Below are positions 1 through 8,048 of a stretch of DNA of 64,000 nucleotides, one piece after another. The notes beneath the pieces are model-generated. The model had not been told where the DNA came from. It did no database searches and saw only the letters and a program-made list of their open reading frames with translations. The first letter of the stretch is position 1, and each line of letters opens with the position of its first letter. The DNA lies in assembly GCF_001641335.1 (NCBI RefSeq), contig NZ_LVEM01000004.1, positions 248,001 through 312,000 on the forward strand, written 5' to 3'. The translations under genes and the position numbers were made by a program. The stretch comes from Bradyrhizobium stylosanthis. GTDB taxonomy: Bacteria; Pseudomonadota; Alphaproteobacteria; Rhizobiales; Xanthobacteraceae.

Positions 1-181
1 GGCTCGCCGCGACCGCAACAGCGATCGCCAGCGCATAGGTCCGCACCAGCCGCCCGTCACCATCCGCAAGCCAGCCGCGCATGCTGCTCATCAGGCAGAA
101 GCCGCTGAGCAAGCCGACGGCGCCGTAGACAAGGCCGATGGCGAGACCGGCAAGGATGACGAGTTGGGTGGAGGACTCCAT
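1..181 (-). CDS. YeeE/YedE family membrane transporter, N-terminal part (cut by window start)
   Basis: The first 60 codons of a minus-strand gene that runs off the left edge. The start ATG (179-181) lies 2 nt after the stop of the oxidoreductase gene, so the two are probably co-transcribed. The visible protein begins MESSTQLVILAGLAIGLVYG and continues with a glycine-rich hydrophobic helix, then a GLLSGFCLMSSMR segment and a second helix starting near residue 50. The Gly-Phe-Cys pattern just after the first helix is typical of the YeeE/YedE (DUF395) family, inner-membrane proteins linked to uptake of thiosulfate or other sulfur compounds. Only the N-terminus is visible, so the substrate and intactness cannot be judged. 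Confidence 0.6.
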   Translation of the reverse strand, partial: MESSTQLVILAGLAIGLVYGAVGLLSGFCLMSSMRGWLADGDGRLVRTYALAIAVAVAAS

Positions 182-183
182 CG

Positions 184-1188
184 TTACGGCTTCAGGATCA
201 CGCGGTCGCGCGACGAGCCGGCGACGGCGGCATACGCTTCCTTGGCGCGCTCCAGCGGATAGATTGCATTCGCCTTGATCGGAAACGGCTTGAGGTGCCC
301 GCTCGCAAAGCCCGGACCGAGATCGTGCAGCACTGCGCCTGTCGCCGCCGACGACAGCCCGAGCGTGTCGATGCCGACATAGGTGTGCTGTCCCCGGTAG
401 AATTCGAGGATGTTGAACTGCACGACGCGGTCGATCGCGGCGATCAGGATCTGACGTCCGCGCAGGGCGAGCGACTTGTGCGCCGCCTGGAAGTAGGGAT
501 CGCCGACCGTGTTGAAGACGATGTCGGCGCCCTTGCCGCCGGTCAATTCGCGCACGCGCGTGGCCACGTCGGTGGCGGAGGCGTCGATCACCTCGATGGG
601 CGCATTGGCGTGGCCCTCATAGGCCTCCGCCTTCCGCACCACGCCGATGACGCGCGCGCCCTGCCAGGTCGCGATCTGCACCGCGGCCTGCCCGACCTTA
701 CCGTTGACGCCGAACACCAGCACGGTCTCGCCGCTCTTCGGCACGCCAGCGCGGCGAAAGCCTTCCATCGCGGTGACGAAGGGCACGCCGATGCCGGCGG
801 CCTCCTCCCACGACACCGTCCTGGGCTTCTCCACCACCGCGTCAGCCTCGACCACGAGATGGCTTGCATGCGTGCCGTCGCGGCGGATGCCGAGATCGCC
901 GGACGAGCCGAACACCTCGCGGCCGATCGTGCCGGCAGGGCCGTCGATCACGAAGCCGGCGTAGTCGCGGCCGGGGGTCCGGGGGAACACGGCATAGGGC
1001 ATCAATCCCGTCGCGGCCTTGACGTCGGACGGATTGACCGCGGCGGCCTTCACCTCAATCAGGAGGTCGTTCGGCCCGCGCGTGAGCGTCTGGCGCTCGA
1101 CGGCCGGCGCGAGGGCAGCAGCGTTTTCAGCTTTGACGTTGAGGCGCACACAGCGCGCTTGGACCGTTTTGGTATCGGCTGGTGACAT
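184..1188 (-). CDS. Zinc-independent MDR quinone oxidoreductase/alcohol dehydrogenase-like protein
   Basis: A 334-aa medium-chain dehydrogenase/reductase. The N-terminal GroES-like part (about residues 30-130) contains AAAVNPSDVKAATG and PGRDYAGFV, the usual quinone-oxidoreductase pattern. The Rossmann part contains VLVFGVNGKVGQAAVQIA, the NADPH-binding glycine motif, and GGKGADIVFNTVGD. The cysteine ligands of zinc alcohol dehydrogenases are not evident, which suggests the zinc-free QOR/enoyl-reductase branch. It probably reduces quinones or alpha,beta-unsaturated carbonyls with NADPH. It lies downstream of the paa operon on the same strand, but a terminator-like hairpin ends only 3 nt before its ATG. 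It may therefore be expressed at low level, or may use a different start. The downstream YeeE gene begins 2 nt after it. Confidence 0.8.
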   Translation of the reverse strand: MSPADTKTVQARCVRLNVKAENAAALAPAVERQTLTRGPNDLLIEVKAAAVNPSDVKAATGLMPYAVFPRTPGRDYAGFVIDGPAGTIGREVFGSSGDLGIRRDGTHASHLVVEADAVVEKPRTVSWEEAAGIGVPFVTAMEGFRRAGVPKSGETVLVFGVNGKVGQAAVQIATWQGARVIGVVRKAEAYEGHANAPIEVIDASATDVATRVRELTGGKGADIVFNTVGDPYFQAAHKSLALRGRQILIAAIDRVVQFNILEFYRGQHTYVGIDTLGLSSAATGAVLHDLGPGFASGHLKPFPIKANAIYPLERAKEAYAAVAGSSRDRVILKP

Positions 1189-1191
1189 AGG

Positions 1192-1215
1192 AAAAACCCG
1201 CGATTTTCTCGCGGG
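1192..1215 (-). terminator. Rho-independent terminator after the paa operon, abutting the next start codon
   Basis: Read on the minus strand: a 7-bp perfect stem CCCGCGA / TCGCGGG with loop GAAAA, followed at once by five T residues. It lies after paaK and directly before the ATG of the oxidoreductase gene (1186-1188), with the T run occupying the place of a ribosome binding site. Confidence 0.7.
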
Positions 1216-1252
1216 CCTTGTCGCCTCTGGGGACGGTCAAGTCAACCGCCTC

Positions 1253-1363
1253 CCCTCATCCTGAGGAGCCTGCGAAGCAGGCGTTTCGCAGGATGAAGGC
1301 CGCGCCGCAGCATCCGGGTTCGCATGGTTCGAGACGGCGCCGAGCGCCTCCTCACCACGAGGG
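1253..1363. repeat. Palindromic intergenic repeat (CCCTCATCCTGAGGAG type)
   Basis: A 111-bp element between paaK and the oxidoreductase gene. Its ends are imperfect inverted copies: CCCTCATCCTGAGGAG on the left and CTCCTCACCACGAGGG on the right, 13 of 16 positions matching as reverse complements. An inner GCCTGCGAAGCAGGC hairpin is also present. Similar elements are common between genes in Bradyrhizobium; that statement is from general knowledge and was not checked by alignment. Confidence 0.6.
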
Positions 1364-1370
1364 ACGAGAC

Positions 1371-2702
1371 CTAATCCTTCGGCCGCTTGTCGTACAGCCG
1401 CCTGGCCTTGCCCAGCGAGCGCTCCAGCGTGGCGGGGGCAACCACCTGAACCTTCGAGCTGACGCCGATGGTGTTCTTGATGTGGGTCGAGATCCGGTCG
1501 GCATGGTCGACGAGGCCCCTGCCGTCCCAGCTCTCGGGCCGCGCCTCGGCGATGATGGTCAGCTCGTCCATCCGGCCTTCGCGGGTCAGTTCGAGAACGA
1601 AGTGGCCGCCGCACCAGTCGGTGGCGAGCAGCACCTCCTCGATCTGGGTCGGGAACAGATTGACGCCGCGCAGGATGATCATGTCGTCGGAGCGGCCCGT
1701 CACCTTCTCCATGCGCCGCATGCCCGGCCGCGCGGTACCCGGCAGCAGCCGCGTCAGGTCCCGGGTGCGATAGCGGATCACCGGAAACGCTTCCTTGGTG
1801 AGCGAGGTGAAGACCAGTTCGCCCTTCTCGCCGTCCGGCAGCACCGCGCCGGTCTCGGGATCGATCACTTCAGGATAGAAATGGTCTTCCCAGATGTGGA
1901 GGCCATCCTTGGTCTCGATGCATTCCTGCGCGACACCGGGTCCGATCACCTCAGACAAGCCATAGATGTCGGTCGCATCCATGTCGAAGGCGTCCTCGAT
2001 CTCGCCGCGCATCGCATTGGTCCAGGGCTCGGCGCCGAAGATGCCGACCTTCAGCGAACATTGACGGGGATCGAGCTTCTGCCGCTTGAACTCGTCGAGG
2101 ATCGCCAGCATGTAGCTCGGCGTCACCGTGATGATGTCGGGCCGGAAATCGTTGATGAGCTGCACCTGCCGCTCGGTCATGCCGCCGGAGATCGGCACCA
2201 CCGTGCAGCCGAGCTTTTCCGCGCCGTAGTGCACGCCAAGCCCGCCGGTGAAGAGGCCATAGCCATAGGCATTGTGGATGATCATGCCGGTGCGGCCGCC
2301 GGCCGCGCGGATCGAGCGCGCCATCACCTCCGACCAGGTGTCGATGTCGCGTTGCGTGTAGCCAACGACGATCGGCTTGCCCGTCGTGCCGGACGAGGCA
2401 TGCACGCGCACCAGCTTTTCGCGCGGCACGGCGAACATGTTGAAGGGATAGTTGTCGCGCAGGTCCGTCTTCACCGTGAACGGAAATTTCGCGAGATCGG
2501 ACAGCACGCGAAAGTCGGACGGATGCACACCGGCCTTGTCGAAGGCCTTGCGGTAGTGCGCGACGTTGTCGTAGGCGTGCTTCAGCGACCAGGCCAGACG
2601 CTGCGTCTGCAGCGCCATGATCTCGTCGCGGGACGCGCGCTCATGCGCATCCATCTCGGCCCTATAGCTGTGGCCGCCTTCCTTCAGCTTCGTCGAAGCC
2701 AT
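1371..2702 (-). CDS. paaK: Phenylacetate-CoA ligase PaaK
   Basis: A 443-aa AMP-forming ligase that activates phenylacetate to phenylacetyl-CoA, the first step of the aerobic hybrid pathway. Residues 103-110 read SSGTTGKP, the adenylate-forming P-loop. Further on are DIYGLSEVIGPG and the hinge/C-terminal region YRTRDLTRLLPG. The ATG at 2702 is chosen because MASTKLKEGG is a plausible N-terminus and GGGGA lies about 8 nt upstream; an in-frame extension reaches back into paaI. It is the last gene of paaABCDE-I-K, followed by a terminator-like hairpin. Length and motifs are normal for the family. Confidence 0.95.
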   Translation of the reverse strand: MASTKLKEGGHSYRAEMDAHERASRDEIMALQTQRLAWSLKHAYDNVAHYRKAFDKAGVHPSDFRVLSDLAKFPFTVKTDLRDNYPFNMFAVPREKLVRVHASSGTTGKPIVVGYTQRDIDTWSEVMARSIRAAGGRTGMIIHNAYGYGLFTGGLGVHYGAEKLGCTVVPISGGMTERQVQLINDFRPDIITVTPSYMLAILDEFKRQKLDPRQCSLKVGIFGAEPWTNAMRGEIEDAFDMDATDIYGLSEVIGPGVAQECIETKDGLHIWEDHFYPEVIDPETGAVLPDGEKGELVFTSLTKEAFPVIRYRTRDLTRLLPGTARPGMRRMEKVTGRSDDMIILRGVNLFPTQIEEVLLATDWCGGHFVLELTREGRMDELTIIAEARPESWDGRGLVDHADRISTHIKNTIGVSSKVQVVAPATLERSLGKARRLYDKRPKD

Positions 2703-2734
2703 TCTTGTTTCCCCACATTGCTCTGTTCTTTTCT

Positions 2735-3184
2735 TTATTGATCTTGCGCCGGCAGCCATGTGCCGGGAATGACCCGCGAATGTCCGCGGAACTCCGCAAT
2801 GACGGTATCGCCCGCGGTCACGCGCACGTCGTAGATGCCCGAGCGTCCGCCGCGGGTGATCTCCCGCGCTTTGGCGACGAGACGATCGCCCAGCTTGCCG
2901 GGCTTGATGAAGGTGATCTGACCCTGCGCCGCGACCACGCGCTCATTGTGCGAATTGCAGGCGAACGCAAAGGCGGAATCGGCGAGCGTGAAGATGAAGC
3001 CGCCATGGGCGATGCGCTGGCCGTTGACCATGTCGGGCCGCACCGTCATCGCCAGCGTCGCAAAACCCGGACCGATCTCGACGATCTCCATGCCGAGCCC
3101 CTTGGAGGCGTCATCCTCGGCCCACATCGCATCGGCGCAGGCGCGGGCGATATCCTCAGGCGACAGGGCGGCTTTGACGTTCAC
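2735..3184 (-). CDS. paaI: Hydroxyphenylacetyl-CoA thioesterase PaaI
   Basis: A 149-aa hotdog-fold thioesterase. Residues 60-62 are HGG and Asp69 lies in FTLADSAFA, matching the catalytic Asp of the E. coli PaaI family. PaaI hydrolyses phenylacetyl-CoA derivatives that would otherwise trap CoA when the pathway stalls. I take the GTG at 3184 as the start because it has a good ribosome binding site (GGGAG, 6 nt upstream) and gives the usual family length; the longer open frame upstream overlaps noncoding sequence and paaE. It sits 55 bp after paaE and 32 bp before paaK, in the same operon. Confidence 0.9.
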   Translation of the reverse strand: MNVKAALSPEDIARACADAMWAEDDASKGLGMEIVEIGPGFATLAMTVRPDMVNGQRIAHGGFIFTLADSAFAFACNSHNERVVAAQGQITFIKPGKLGDRLVAKAREITRGGRSGIYDVRVTAGDTVIAEFRGHSRVIPGTWLPAQDQ

Positions 3185-3239
3185 GCGCTTCTCCCGGCCA
3201 GATGTTTGCTCATGATGTTCTGCTGGTTGGCCAAAACTG

Positions 3240-4322
3240 TCAAACGTGGTCGTAGTCGACCACCACGCGCTCGGTCGTTGGCTTGGCCTGGCAGGTGAGG
3301 ACAAAACCGGCCTTCAGCTCCCAGGGCTCGAGCGAATAATTGAGGTCCATCGGCGCCTCGCCCTCGACCAGCTTGGCGCGGCAGGTCGAGCACATGCCGC
3401 CCTTGCAGGCGAAAGGCAGATCGACGCCCGCGCGCAACGCAGCATCGAGGATCGCCTCGTCCTCCGCGACCGGAACGTCGCGCCGCTTGCCGTCGATGAT
3501 CAGTGACGCAATGGCTTTTGGCGGCGCGTCGGGTGCAACGATCTTCTTCGGCCGCGGCTTGCCGCCGAACTCGGAGACGAAGCGCTCGACATGGATGCGC
3601 TCGGCGGCGATGCCGAGCTCGCGGCAGGTCGCCTCGATGTCCTCGCTCATGCCGAGGGGACCGCAGATGAAGACGTGATCGACGCTTCCCGCCGGCACCA
3701 GCGAGCGCAGCAGCACCCTCACCTTGGCGCCGTCGAGCCTTCCATGCAGGATCGGAATGTCCTGCTCCTCGCCGGAGATGACGTGGAAGAGCGACAGGCG
3801 ATCGATGAAGCGATCCTTCAGTTCCTCGAGGGCCTCGAGGAACATGATGTTGTCGGTCGCGCGGTTGCCGTAGAACAGGAAGAAGCGGCTATCGGGCTCG
3901 CCCGCGAGAATGCCCTTCACGATCGACAGGATCGGCGTGATGCCGGAGCCGGCGGCGAAGCCAACGTGGATGCGCCCGCCGTCTGCCGGCGGAACCACAC
4001 CGAAGCGTCCAGTGGGCGTCATCACCTCGAGTTCGTCACCGCATTTCAGTTCGTCGGCCGCCCAGTTCGAAAACGCACCGCCGTCGACCTTCTTCACGGC
4101 GATACGAATCTCGCCGTCACCGGGGCCGGAGCAGATGGAATAGGAGCGACGCACCTCCTCGCCATCCAGCGTGGTGCGGAGCGTCAGGTACTGGCCGGGC
4201 GTGAAGGCGTAATCGCCGGCGAGTTCGCCGGGGATGGCGAAGGTCATGGAAACGGCGTCGGAGGCCTCGCGGCGGAGGTCGTTGACGGCCAGGCGATGGA
4301 AGCGCGGTGCGGCTGCTGACAT
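3240..4322 (-). CDS. paaE: Phenylacetyl-CoA epoxidase reductase subunit PaaE
   Basis: A 360-aa reductase that passes electrons from NADPH to the di-iron epoxidase PaaA. The N-terminal FAD-binding domain carries RRSYSICS (58-65). The NAD-binding domain contains GFAAGSGITPILSI. The C-terminal plant-type 2Fe-2S ferredoxin domain has Cys306, Cys311, Cys314 and Cys344 in the expected CxxxxCxxC...C spacing. The start ATG at 4322 lies 2 nt after the paaD stop; an in-frame extension inside paaD is disregarded. Length and domain order are normal. Confidence 0.95.
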   Translation of the reverse strand: MSAAAPRFHRLAVNDLRREASDAVSMTFAIPGELAGDYAFTPGQYLTLRTTLDGEEVRRSYSICSGPGDGEIRIAVKKVDGGAFSNWAADELKCGDELEVMTPTGRFGVVPPADGGRIHVGFAAGSGITPILSIVKGILAGEPDSRFFLFYGNRATDNIMFLEALEELKDRFIDRLSLFHVISGEEQDIPILHGRLDGAKVRVLLRSLVPAGSVDHVFICGPLGMSEDIEATCRELGIAAERIHVERFVSEFGGKPRPKKIVAPDAPPKAIASLIIDGKRRDVPVAEDEAILDAALRAGVDLPFACKGGMCSTCRAKLVEGEAPMDLNYSLEPWELKAGFVLTCQAKPTTERVVVDYDHV

Positions 4323-4324
4323 GG

Positions 4325-4828
4325 TCAATGACACTTGAAATAGTCGAAGGGTTCGCGGCAGGACCTGCAGCGCCAGAGCGCCTTGCAGGAGGTCGAGCCG
4401 AATTCGGACAACAGCTCGGTCTTGTCCGAGCCGCATTGCGGGCACGCGACGGCCTGCTCACCGAACAGCGCGCGGCGCGAGTGGGAGGCTTGCGGCGGCG
4501 CGATGCCATAGGCGCGCAGCTTCTGGCGTCCCTCCTCGCTCATCCACTCGGTGGTCCAGGCCGGCGACAACACCGTGCGCACCTTCGGCTGGCGGAAACC
4601 GGCGCGCTCCAGCGCGATCTCGATCTCGATCGCGATCATGTTCATGGCCGGGCAGCCCGAATAGGTCGGCGTGATCGCAACCTCGACACGATCGCCGTCG
4701 AGCACGACATCTCGCAGAACGCCGAGATCGGCGATGCTCAGCACCGGGATTTCCGGATCGACCACGCTCGCGGCCGCGTCCCAGGCGCGCTGGCGCAGCG
4801 CGGTGTTGTCATCGACCGCGATCACCAT
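4325..4828 (-). CDS. paaD: Phenylacetyl-CoA epoxidase accessory subunit PaaD
   Basis: A 167-aa member of the MIP18/SufT-like family that helps assemble the metal centres of the epoxidase complex. The central DPEIPVLSIADLG and PTYSGCPAM stretches are the family core (the latter with its conserved Cys). The C-terminus carries a zinc-ribbon-like arrangement with Cys129, Cys132, Cys154 and Cys157 (CPQC...CRSC). The start codon overlaps the end of paaC by 7 nt, consistent with translational coupling, and paaE follows after 2 nt. Confidence 0.93.
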   Translation of the reverse strand: MVIAVDDNTALRQRAWDAAASVVDPEIPVLSIADLGVLRDVVLDGDRVEVAITPTYSGCPAMNMIAIEIEIALERAGFRQPKVRTVLSPAWTTEWMSEEGRQKLRAYGIAPPQASHSRRALFGEQAVACPQCGSDKTELLSEFGSTSCKALWRCRSCREPFDYFKCH

Positions 4829-5598
4829 GTCTGCCCCGGGAACGTTCGCTGCATCGACTGCAGTTCGGACAGCAGATGGCCGAGATGCTCGCTATGCCGG
4901 CCCGAGCGCCCCCCTTGTTGCATCCAGTCGGTCTGCGGCAGCGTGAGCGTCGCTTCCCCGATGACACCGGACAGCGTCGTCAGCCAGCGGCCGCGCAGGG
5001 TGCCGGGATCGACGGCGATACCGGCATGGATCAGGCCCCGCTCGCCGTCGTCGACGGCAAACATCTCGCCGGTAAACGCCCAGAGCTGATCGATCGCCGC
5101 CTGCGCCCGCCGATGGCTCTCGTCGGTGCCGTCGCCGAGCCGGATGATCCATTCCGAGGCGTGGCGCAGATGATAGGCGCTCTCCTTCTCGGACTTGGCG
5201 GCAATGGCCGCCAAGGTCGCATCGCGCGAAGTCATCATCGCGCGCCAGTACAGATCGGCAAAGGCGGAATAGAAGAACTGCCGCACCAGGGTCTGGGCAA
5301 AGTCGCCGTTGGGCTGCTCGACCAGCAGCAGATTCCGGTACTGCCGCACGTCGCGCAGATAAGCGAGCTTGTCCTCGTCGTTGTCCTTGCCCTCAGTCTT
5401 GGCGGCGTAGGTGTAGAGCTCGCGCGCCTGGCCGATGAGGTCGAGCGCGATGTTGGAGAGCGCCATGTCCTCTTCCAGCATCGGCGCGTGGCCGCACCAT
5501 TCCGACAGCCGATGGCCGAGGATCAGCGCATCGTCGGCGCGGCGCAGCGCGTAGAGCACCAGCGGCGTTTCGGAGACCTCGATGTTGGCGGTCGCCAT
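4822..5598 (-). CDS. paaC: Phenylacetyl-CoA epoxidase structural subunit PaaC
   Basis: A 258-aa ferritin-like helical subunit that forms the stable core with PaaA. Recognisable stretches are ALSNIALDLIGQARELYTYA, YRNLLLVEQPNGDFAQTLVR and the C-terminal LGHLLSELQSMQRTFPG. I choose ATG at 5598, which overlaps the paaB stop (TGATG); a GTG one codon earlier is also possible. PaaC keeps the fold but, in characterised systems, lacks a functional di-iron site. It overlaps paaD by 7 nt. Confidence 0.94.
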   Translation of the reverse strand: MATANIEVSETPLVLYALRRADDALILGHRLSEWCGHAPMLEEDMALSNIALDLIGQARELYTYAAKTEGKDNDEDKLAYLRDVRQYRNLLLVEQPNGDFAQTLVRQFFYSAFADLYWRAMMTSRDATLAAIAAKSEKESAYHLRHASEWIIRLGDGTDESHRRAQAAIDQLWAFTGEMFAVDDGERGLIHAGIAVDPGTLRGRWLTTLSGVIGEATLTLPQTDWMQQGGRSGRHSEHLGHLLSELQSMQRTFPGQTW

Positions 5599-5885
5599 CA
5601 CATGTGCCCCACTTCCTCGGGCACCTCATAGAACGTCGGATGCCGGTAGATCTTCGACTCCGCCGGCTCGAACATCATGCCCTTCTCGGCAGGATCGCTC
5701 GCGGTGATCGCAGTCGACGGCACGACCCAGATCGACAGGCCCTCGCCGCGGCGGGTGTAGATGTCGCGGGCGGCCTGCAACGCCATGGTCGCGTCGCTCG
5801 CATGCAACGAGCCGACATGCTTGTGCGCGAGCCCGTTGCGGCTGCGAATGAAGACTTCCCACAGCGGCGTGTTCGGCGTGGCCAT
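5598..5885 (-). CDS. paaB: Phenylacetyl-CoA epoxidase subunit PaaB
   Basis: A 95-aa small subunit that bridges PaaAC dimers in the epoxidase complex. It contains WEVFIRSRNGLAHKHVGSLH near the N-terminus and ends EVPEEVGHM, both characteristic. The start ATG at 5885 is 10 nt after the paaA stop; a long in-frame extension inside paaA has no support. The TGA stop overlaps the start of paaC. Confidence 0.95.
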   Translation of the reverse strand: MATPNTPLWEVFIRSRNGLAHKHVGSLHASDATMALQAARDIYTRRGEGLSIWVVPSTAITASDPAEKGMMFEPAESKIYRHPTFYEVPEEVGHM

Positions 5886-5895
5886 ATCGATCTCC

Positions 5896-6888
5896 CTATT
5901 CGGCGGCTTGTGCGGTCTGGCGCTGCGTGCGCTTTGCGGCATAGCTGGCCGCCGCCTCGCGCACCCAGGCGCCGTCGTCGTGGGCCTTGCGTCGCGCCGC
6001 CATGCGGTCGCGGTTGCACGGGCCGTTGCCGGCGAGCACCTGCTTGAACTCCGTCCAGTCGATCTCGCTGTAGCGCCAGTGCCCCTCCGCATCCTGGGTC
6101 ATGCCGGGATCGGGAATGGTCAGGCCGAGATATTGCGCCTGCGGCACGGTGGCATCGATGAATTTCTGGCGCAGCTCATCATTGGAGAAGCGCTTGATCT
6201 TCCATTTGGTCGAGGTGTCGCTGTGCTGGCTCGTCGCATCCGGCGGGCCGAACATCATCAGCACCGGCCACCACCAGCGGTTCAGCGCATCCTGCGCCAT
6301 CGCCTTCTGCTCGTCCGAGCCGCGGCAGAGCGTCAGCATGATCTCGTAGCCCTGGCGCTGGTGGAACGACTCCTCCTTGCAAACGCGGATCATCGCGCGC
6401 GCGTAAGGACCGTAGGAGCAACGGCACAGCGGGATCTGGTTCATGATCGCGGCGCCGTCGACCAGCCAGCCGATTGTGCCGATGTCGGCCCAGGTCAGCG
6501 TCGGATAGTTGAAGATCGAGGAATATTTGGCTTTGCCGGCGAGCATCGCGTCGACCAGCTCTTCGCGCGAGGTGCCGAGCGTCTCGGCGGCGGCGTAGAG
6601 ATAGAGCCCGTGGCCGCACTCGTCCTGCACTTTCGCCAGCAGCGCGGCCTTGCGGCGCAGCGTCGGCGCGCGCGTGATCCAGTTGCCCTCGGGGAGCATG
6701 CCGACGATTTCGGAATGGGCGTGCTGGGAAATCTGGCGCGTGAGCGTCTTGCGATAGGCCGCCGGCATCCAGTCGTTCGGCTCGATGCGCTCCTCGGCAT
6801 CGATGCGGGCCTGGAACTGCGCGGCCTTGGCCGCGTCCTCGAGACCGCGATCGTCGGTCTCGGCCGTGTTCAGCGCCTGGGTATACAT
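5896..6888 (-). CDS. paaA: Phenylacetyl-CoA epoxidase catalytic subunit PaaA
   Basis: A 330-aa di-iron monooxygenase subunit that forms the ring 1,2-epoxide of phenylacetyl-CoA. Characteristic stretches are EERIEPNDWMP, KVQDECGHGLYLYAAAETLG (carrying an ExxH-type iron ligand pattern) and KEESFHQRQGYEIM (the second ExxH). ATG 6888 is preceded by GGGAGGA about 5 nt upstream and a promoter-like region; the longer open frame would read through the promoter. First structural gene of the operon and directly downstream of paaX. Confidence 0.95.
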   Translation of the reverse strand: MYTQALNTAETDDRGLEDAAKAAQFQARIDAEERIEPNDWMPAAYRKTLTRQISQHAHSEIVGMLPEGNWITRAPTLRRKAALLAKVQDECGHGLYLYAAAETLGTSREELVDAMLAGKAKYSSIFNYPTLTWADIGTIGWLVDGAAIMNQIPLCRCSYGPYARAMIRVCKEESFHQRQGYEIMLTLCRGSDEQKAMAQDALNRWWWPVLMMFGPPDATSQHSDTSTKWKIKRFSNDELRQKFIDATVPQAQYLGLTIPDPGMTQDAEGHWRYSEIDWTEFKQVLAGNGPCNRDRMAARRKAHDDGAWVREAAASYAAKRTQRQTAQAAE

Positions 6889-6914
6889 GCGCGTCCTCCC
6901 GTTTATTGGGAGGC

Positions 6915-6955
6915 AATATATAACAAAAATTACGTCATGCAAGATATTTCTGTAA
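6915..6955 (-). promoter_or_regulatory. paaA promoter with overlapping inverted repeat (candidate operator)
   Basis: The 75-bp gap between paaX and paaA is unusually AT-rich. On the minus strand it offers TTGCAT (6937-6942) and TATATT (6915-6920) with a 16-bp spacer, a plausible housekeeping promoter. An imperfect inverted repeat covers it: TAACAAAAAT at 6921-6930 and ATTTCTGTAA at 6946-6955, 8 of 10 positions complementary, centres 25 bp apart. A repressor such as PaaX would block RNA polymerase here. The assignment to PaaX is inference; the arms do not obviously match the E. coli PaaX site. Confidence 0.5.
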
Positions 6956-6963
6956 CATAAAGA

Positions 6964-7830
6964 TCAGGCGCCGAACCGCCGCTCCAGAAGCTTTCGGGCC
7001 GGCGGCAACGCCCCCTTTTCATTGGTTCCATGACCGTCAAGCCATTGTTCGGACGGGGCAAGCAGTGCGCGATAGATCTCGCCGCAGAGCGCGCGGGCAG
7101 CCCTGCCCGGCCAATCCGCCGGCAGCAGGCTGTCGGGCAGCAGCGGATCGCGCAGCACGACGCGGCGGTAATGATGGATCAGCAGGATGCGCGCGGTGAA
7201 GGCGTCGGCTTCGGACAGATCCGTGCCGCGGCCGATCGCGGCGCGCAGTGGCTCGAACGTCTTCATGAATTTCAGATAGGCATCCGCAGTGCGCTCCAGC
7301 GGCCAGCTCGCGCTGAGCAGACGGCGGCCGCTGTCGTCCTCCGCGGAGACTTCGAGACGGATCGCGCCGGCGGCCTCGTCGGGCACCGGCACGCCCGACG
7401 GCGCAACCCAGACGCCCGGCAGCGGACTGCCGAAGCCGGCATTGCGCAGCGCTTCGCGCGAGGCGTCACGGTCCTCGCCATTGCCGATCAGCAGCAGCTC
7501 GAAGCGCCCGGTCCAGTCCGACGGCGGGGAACCGTAGATGTGGTGCGTCGCCGCTTCAAACGTCTGCCGGCCCTTGTCGGCCAGGCGATAGAAACTGTTG
7601 CGGCCGACCTTTTCGCGCGTCAGCCAGCCGTCGGCGGCAAGGCGCGACATCGCGGTCCGCACCACGCCGCTGTCGATATCCAGGCTTTCGAAGAATTCCA
7701 GCAGCGTACCCAGCCACACGGAGCCGCCGCGCGGCACGATGGCGTCGCCAAAGACGGTGATGACGATGGAGCCGGTGCGCGAGGGTTCGCGCTTGAGCTG
7801 GTCGATGATGCGGGAGAGCGGATGCGCCAT
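6964..7830 (-). CDS. paaX: Phenylacetic acid degradation operon repressor PaaX
   Basis: A 288-aa regulator. The N-terminal winged-helix part contains SIVITVFGDAIVPRGG and DSGVVRTAMSRLAADGWL, the signature start of PaaX, a GntR-like repressor released by phenylacetyl-CoA. The central PaaX domain and the C-terminal HHYRRVVLRDPLLPDSLLP stretch are also present. It lies immediately upstream of paaA on the same strand with a candidate operator in the 75-bp gap, so it most likely controls paaABCDEIK. The effector is inferred from the family. Confidence 0.92.
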   Translation of the reverse strand: MAHPLSRIIDQLKREPSRTGSIVITVFGDAIVPRGGSVWLGTLLEFFESLDIDSGVVRTAMSRLAADGWLTREKVGRNSFYRLADKGRQTFEAATHHIYGSPPSDWTGRFELLLIGNGEDRDASREALRNAGFGSPLPGVWVAPSGVPVPDEAAGAIRLEVSAEDDSGRRLLSASWPLERTADAYLKFMKTFEPLRAAIGRGTDLSEADAFTARILLIHHYRRVVLRDPLLPDSLLPADWPGRAARALCGEIYRALLAPSEQWLDGHGTNEKGALPPARKLLERRFGA

Positions 7831-7904
7831 GCGGCATGGCTTAGCGCGTTTGATGCGGCCGCGACAATGGACGGAAACGACGCCGAGCGGACGGCGCCTC
7901 TCCT

Positions 7905-8040
7905 CCCTCTCCCCGTTCTTACGGGGAGAGGGTCGGGGTGAGGGGCTACATCCGCAAACTCAGTGACAGACGGACTCGCGGGGAGTCCCCCTCACCCGCC
8001 ACGCTCCGCGTGTCGGCCTCTCCCCGCGCGCGGGGAGAGG
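7905..8040. repeat. Pair of CCTCTCCCC palindromic elements
   Basis: Two strong hairpins lie in the 218-bp gap between paaX and the next gene. The first has an 11-bp stem CCCTCTCCCCG / CGGGGAGAGGG (7905-7915 and 7922-7932). The second is a perfect 24-bp palindrome around CCCCGCGCGCGGGG (8017-8040). They are flanked by GGGTGAGGGG-like and CCCCTCACCC blocks in opposite orientation, so the pair forms one larger inverted structure. There is no T run on either side; this looks like an intergenic repeat element rather than a terminator. Confidence 0.65.
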
Positions 8041-8048
8041 CAAAGAAG

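Noticed and set aside
7905..7932. Terminator for paaX or the hydrolase gene
   Set aside because: The stem is strong but neither strand has a T run after it, and it lies upstream of paaX rather than downstream; treated as a repeat.
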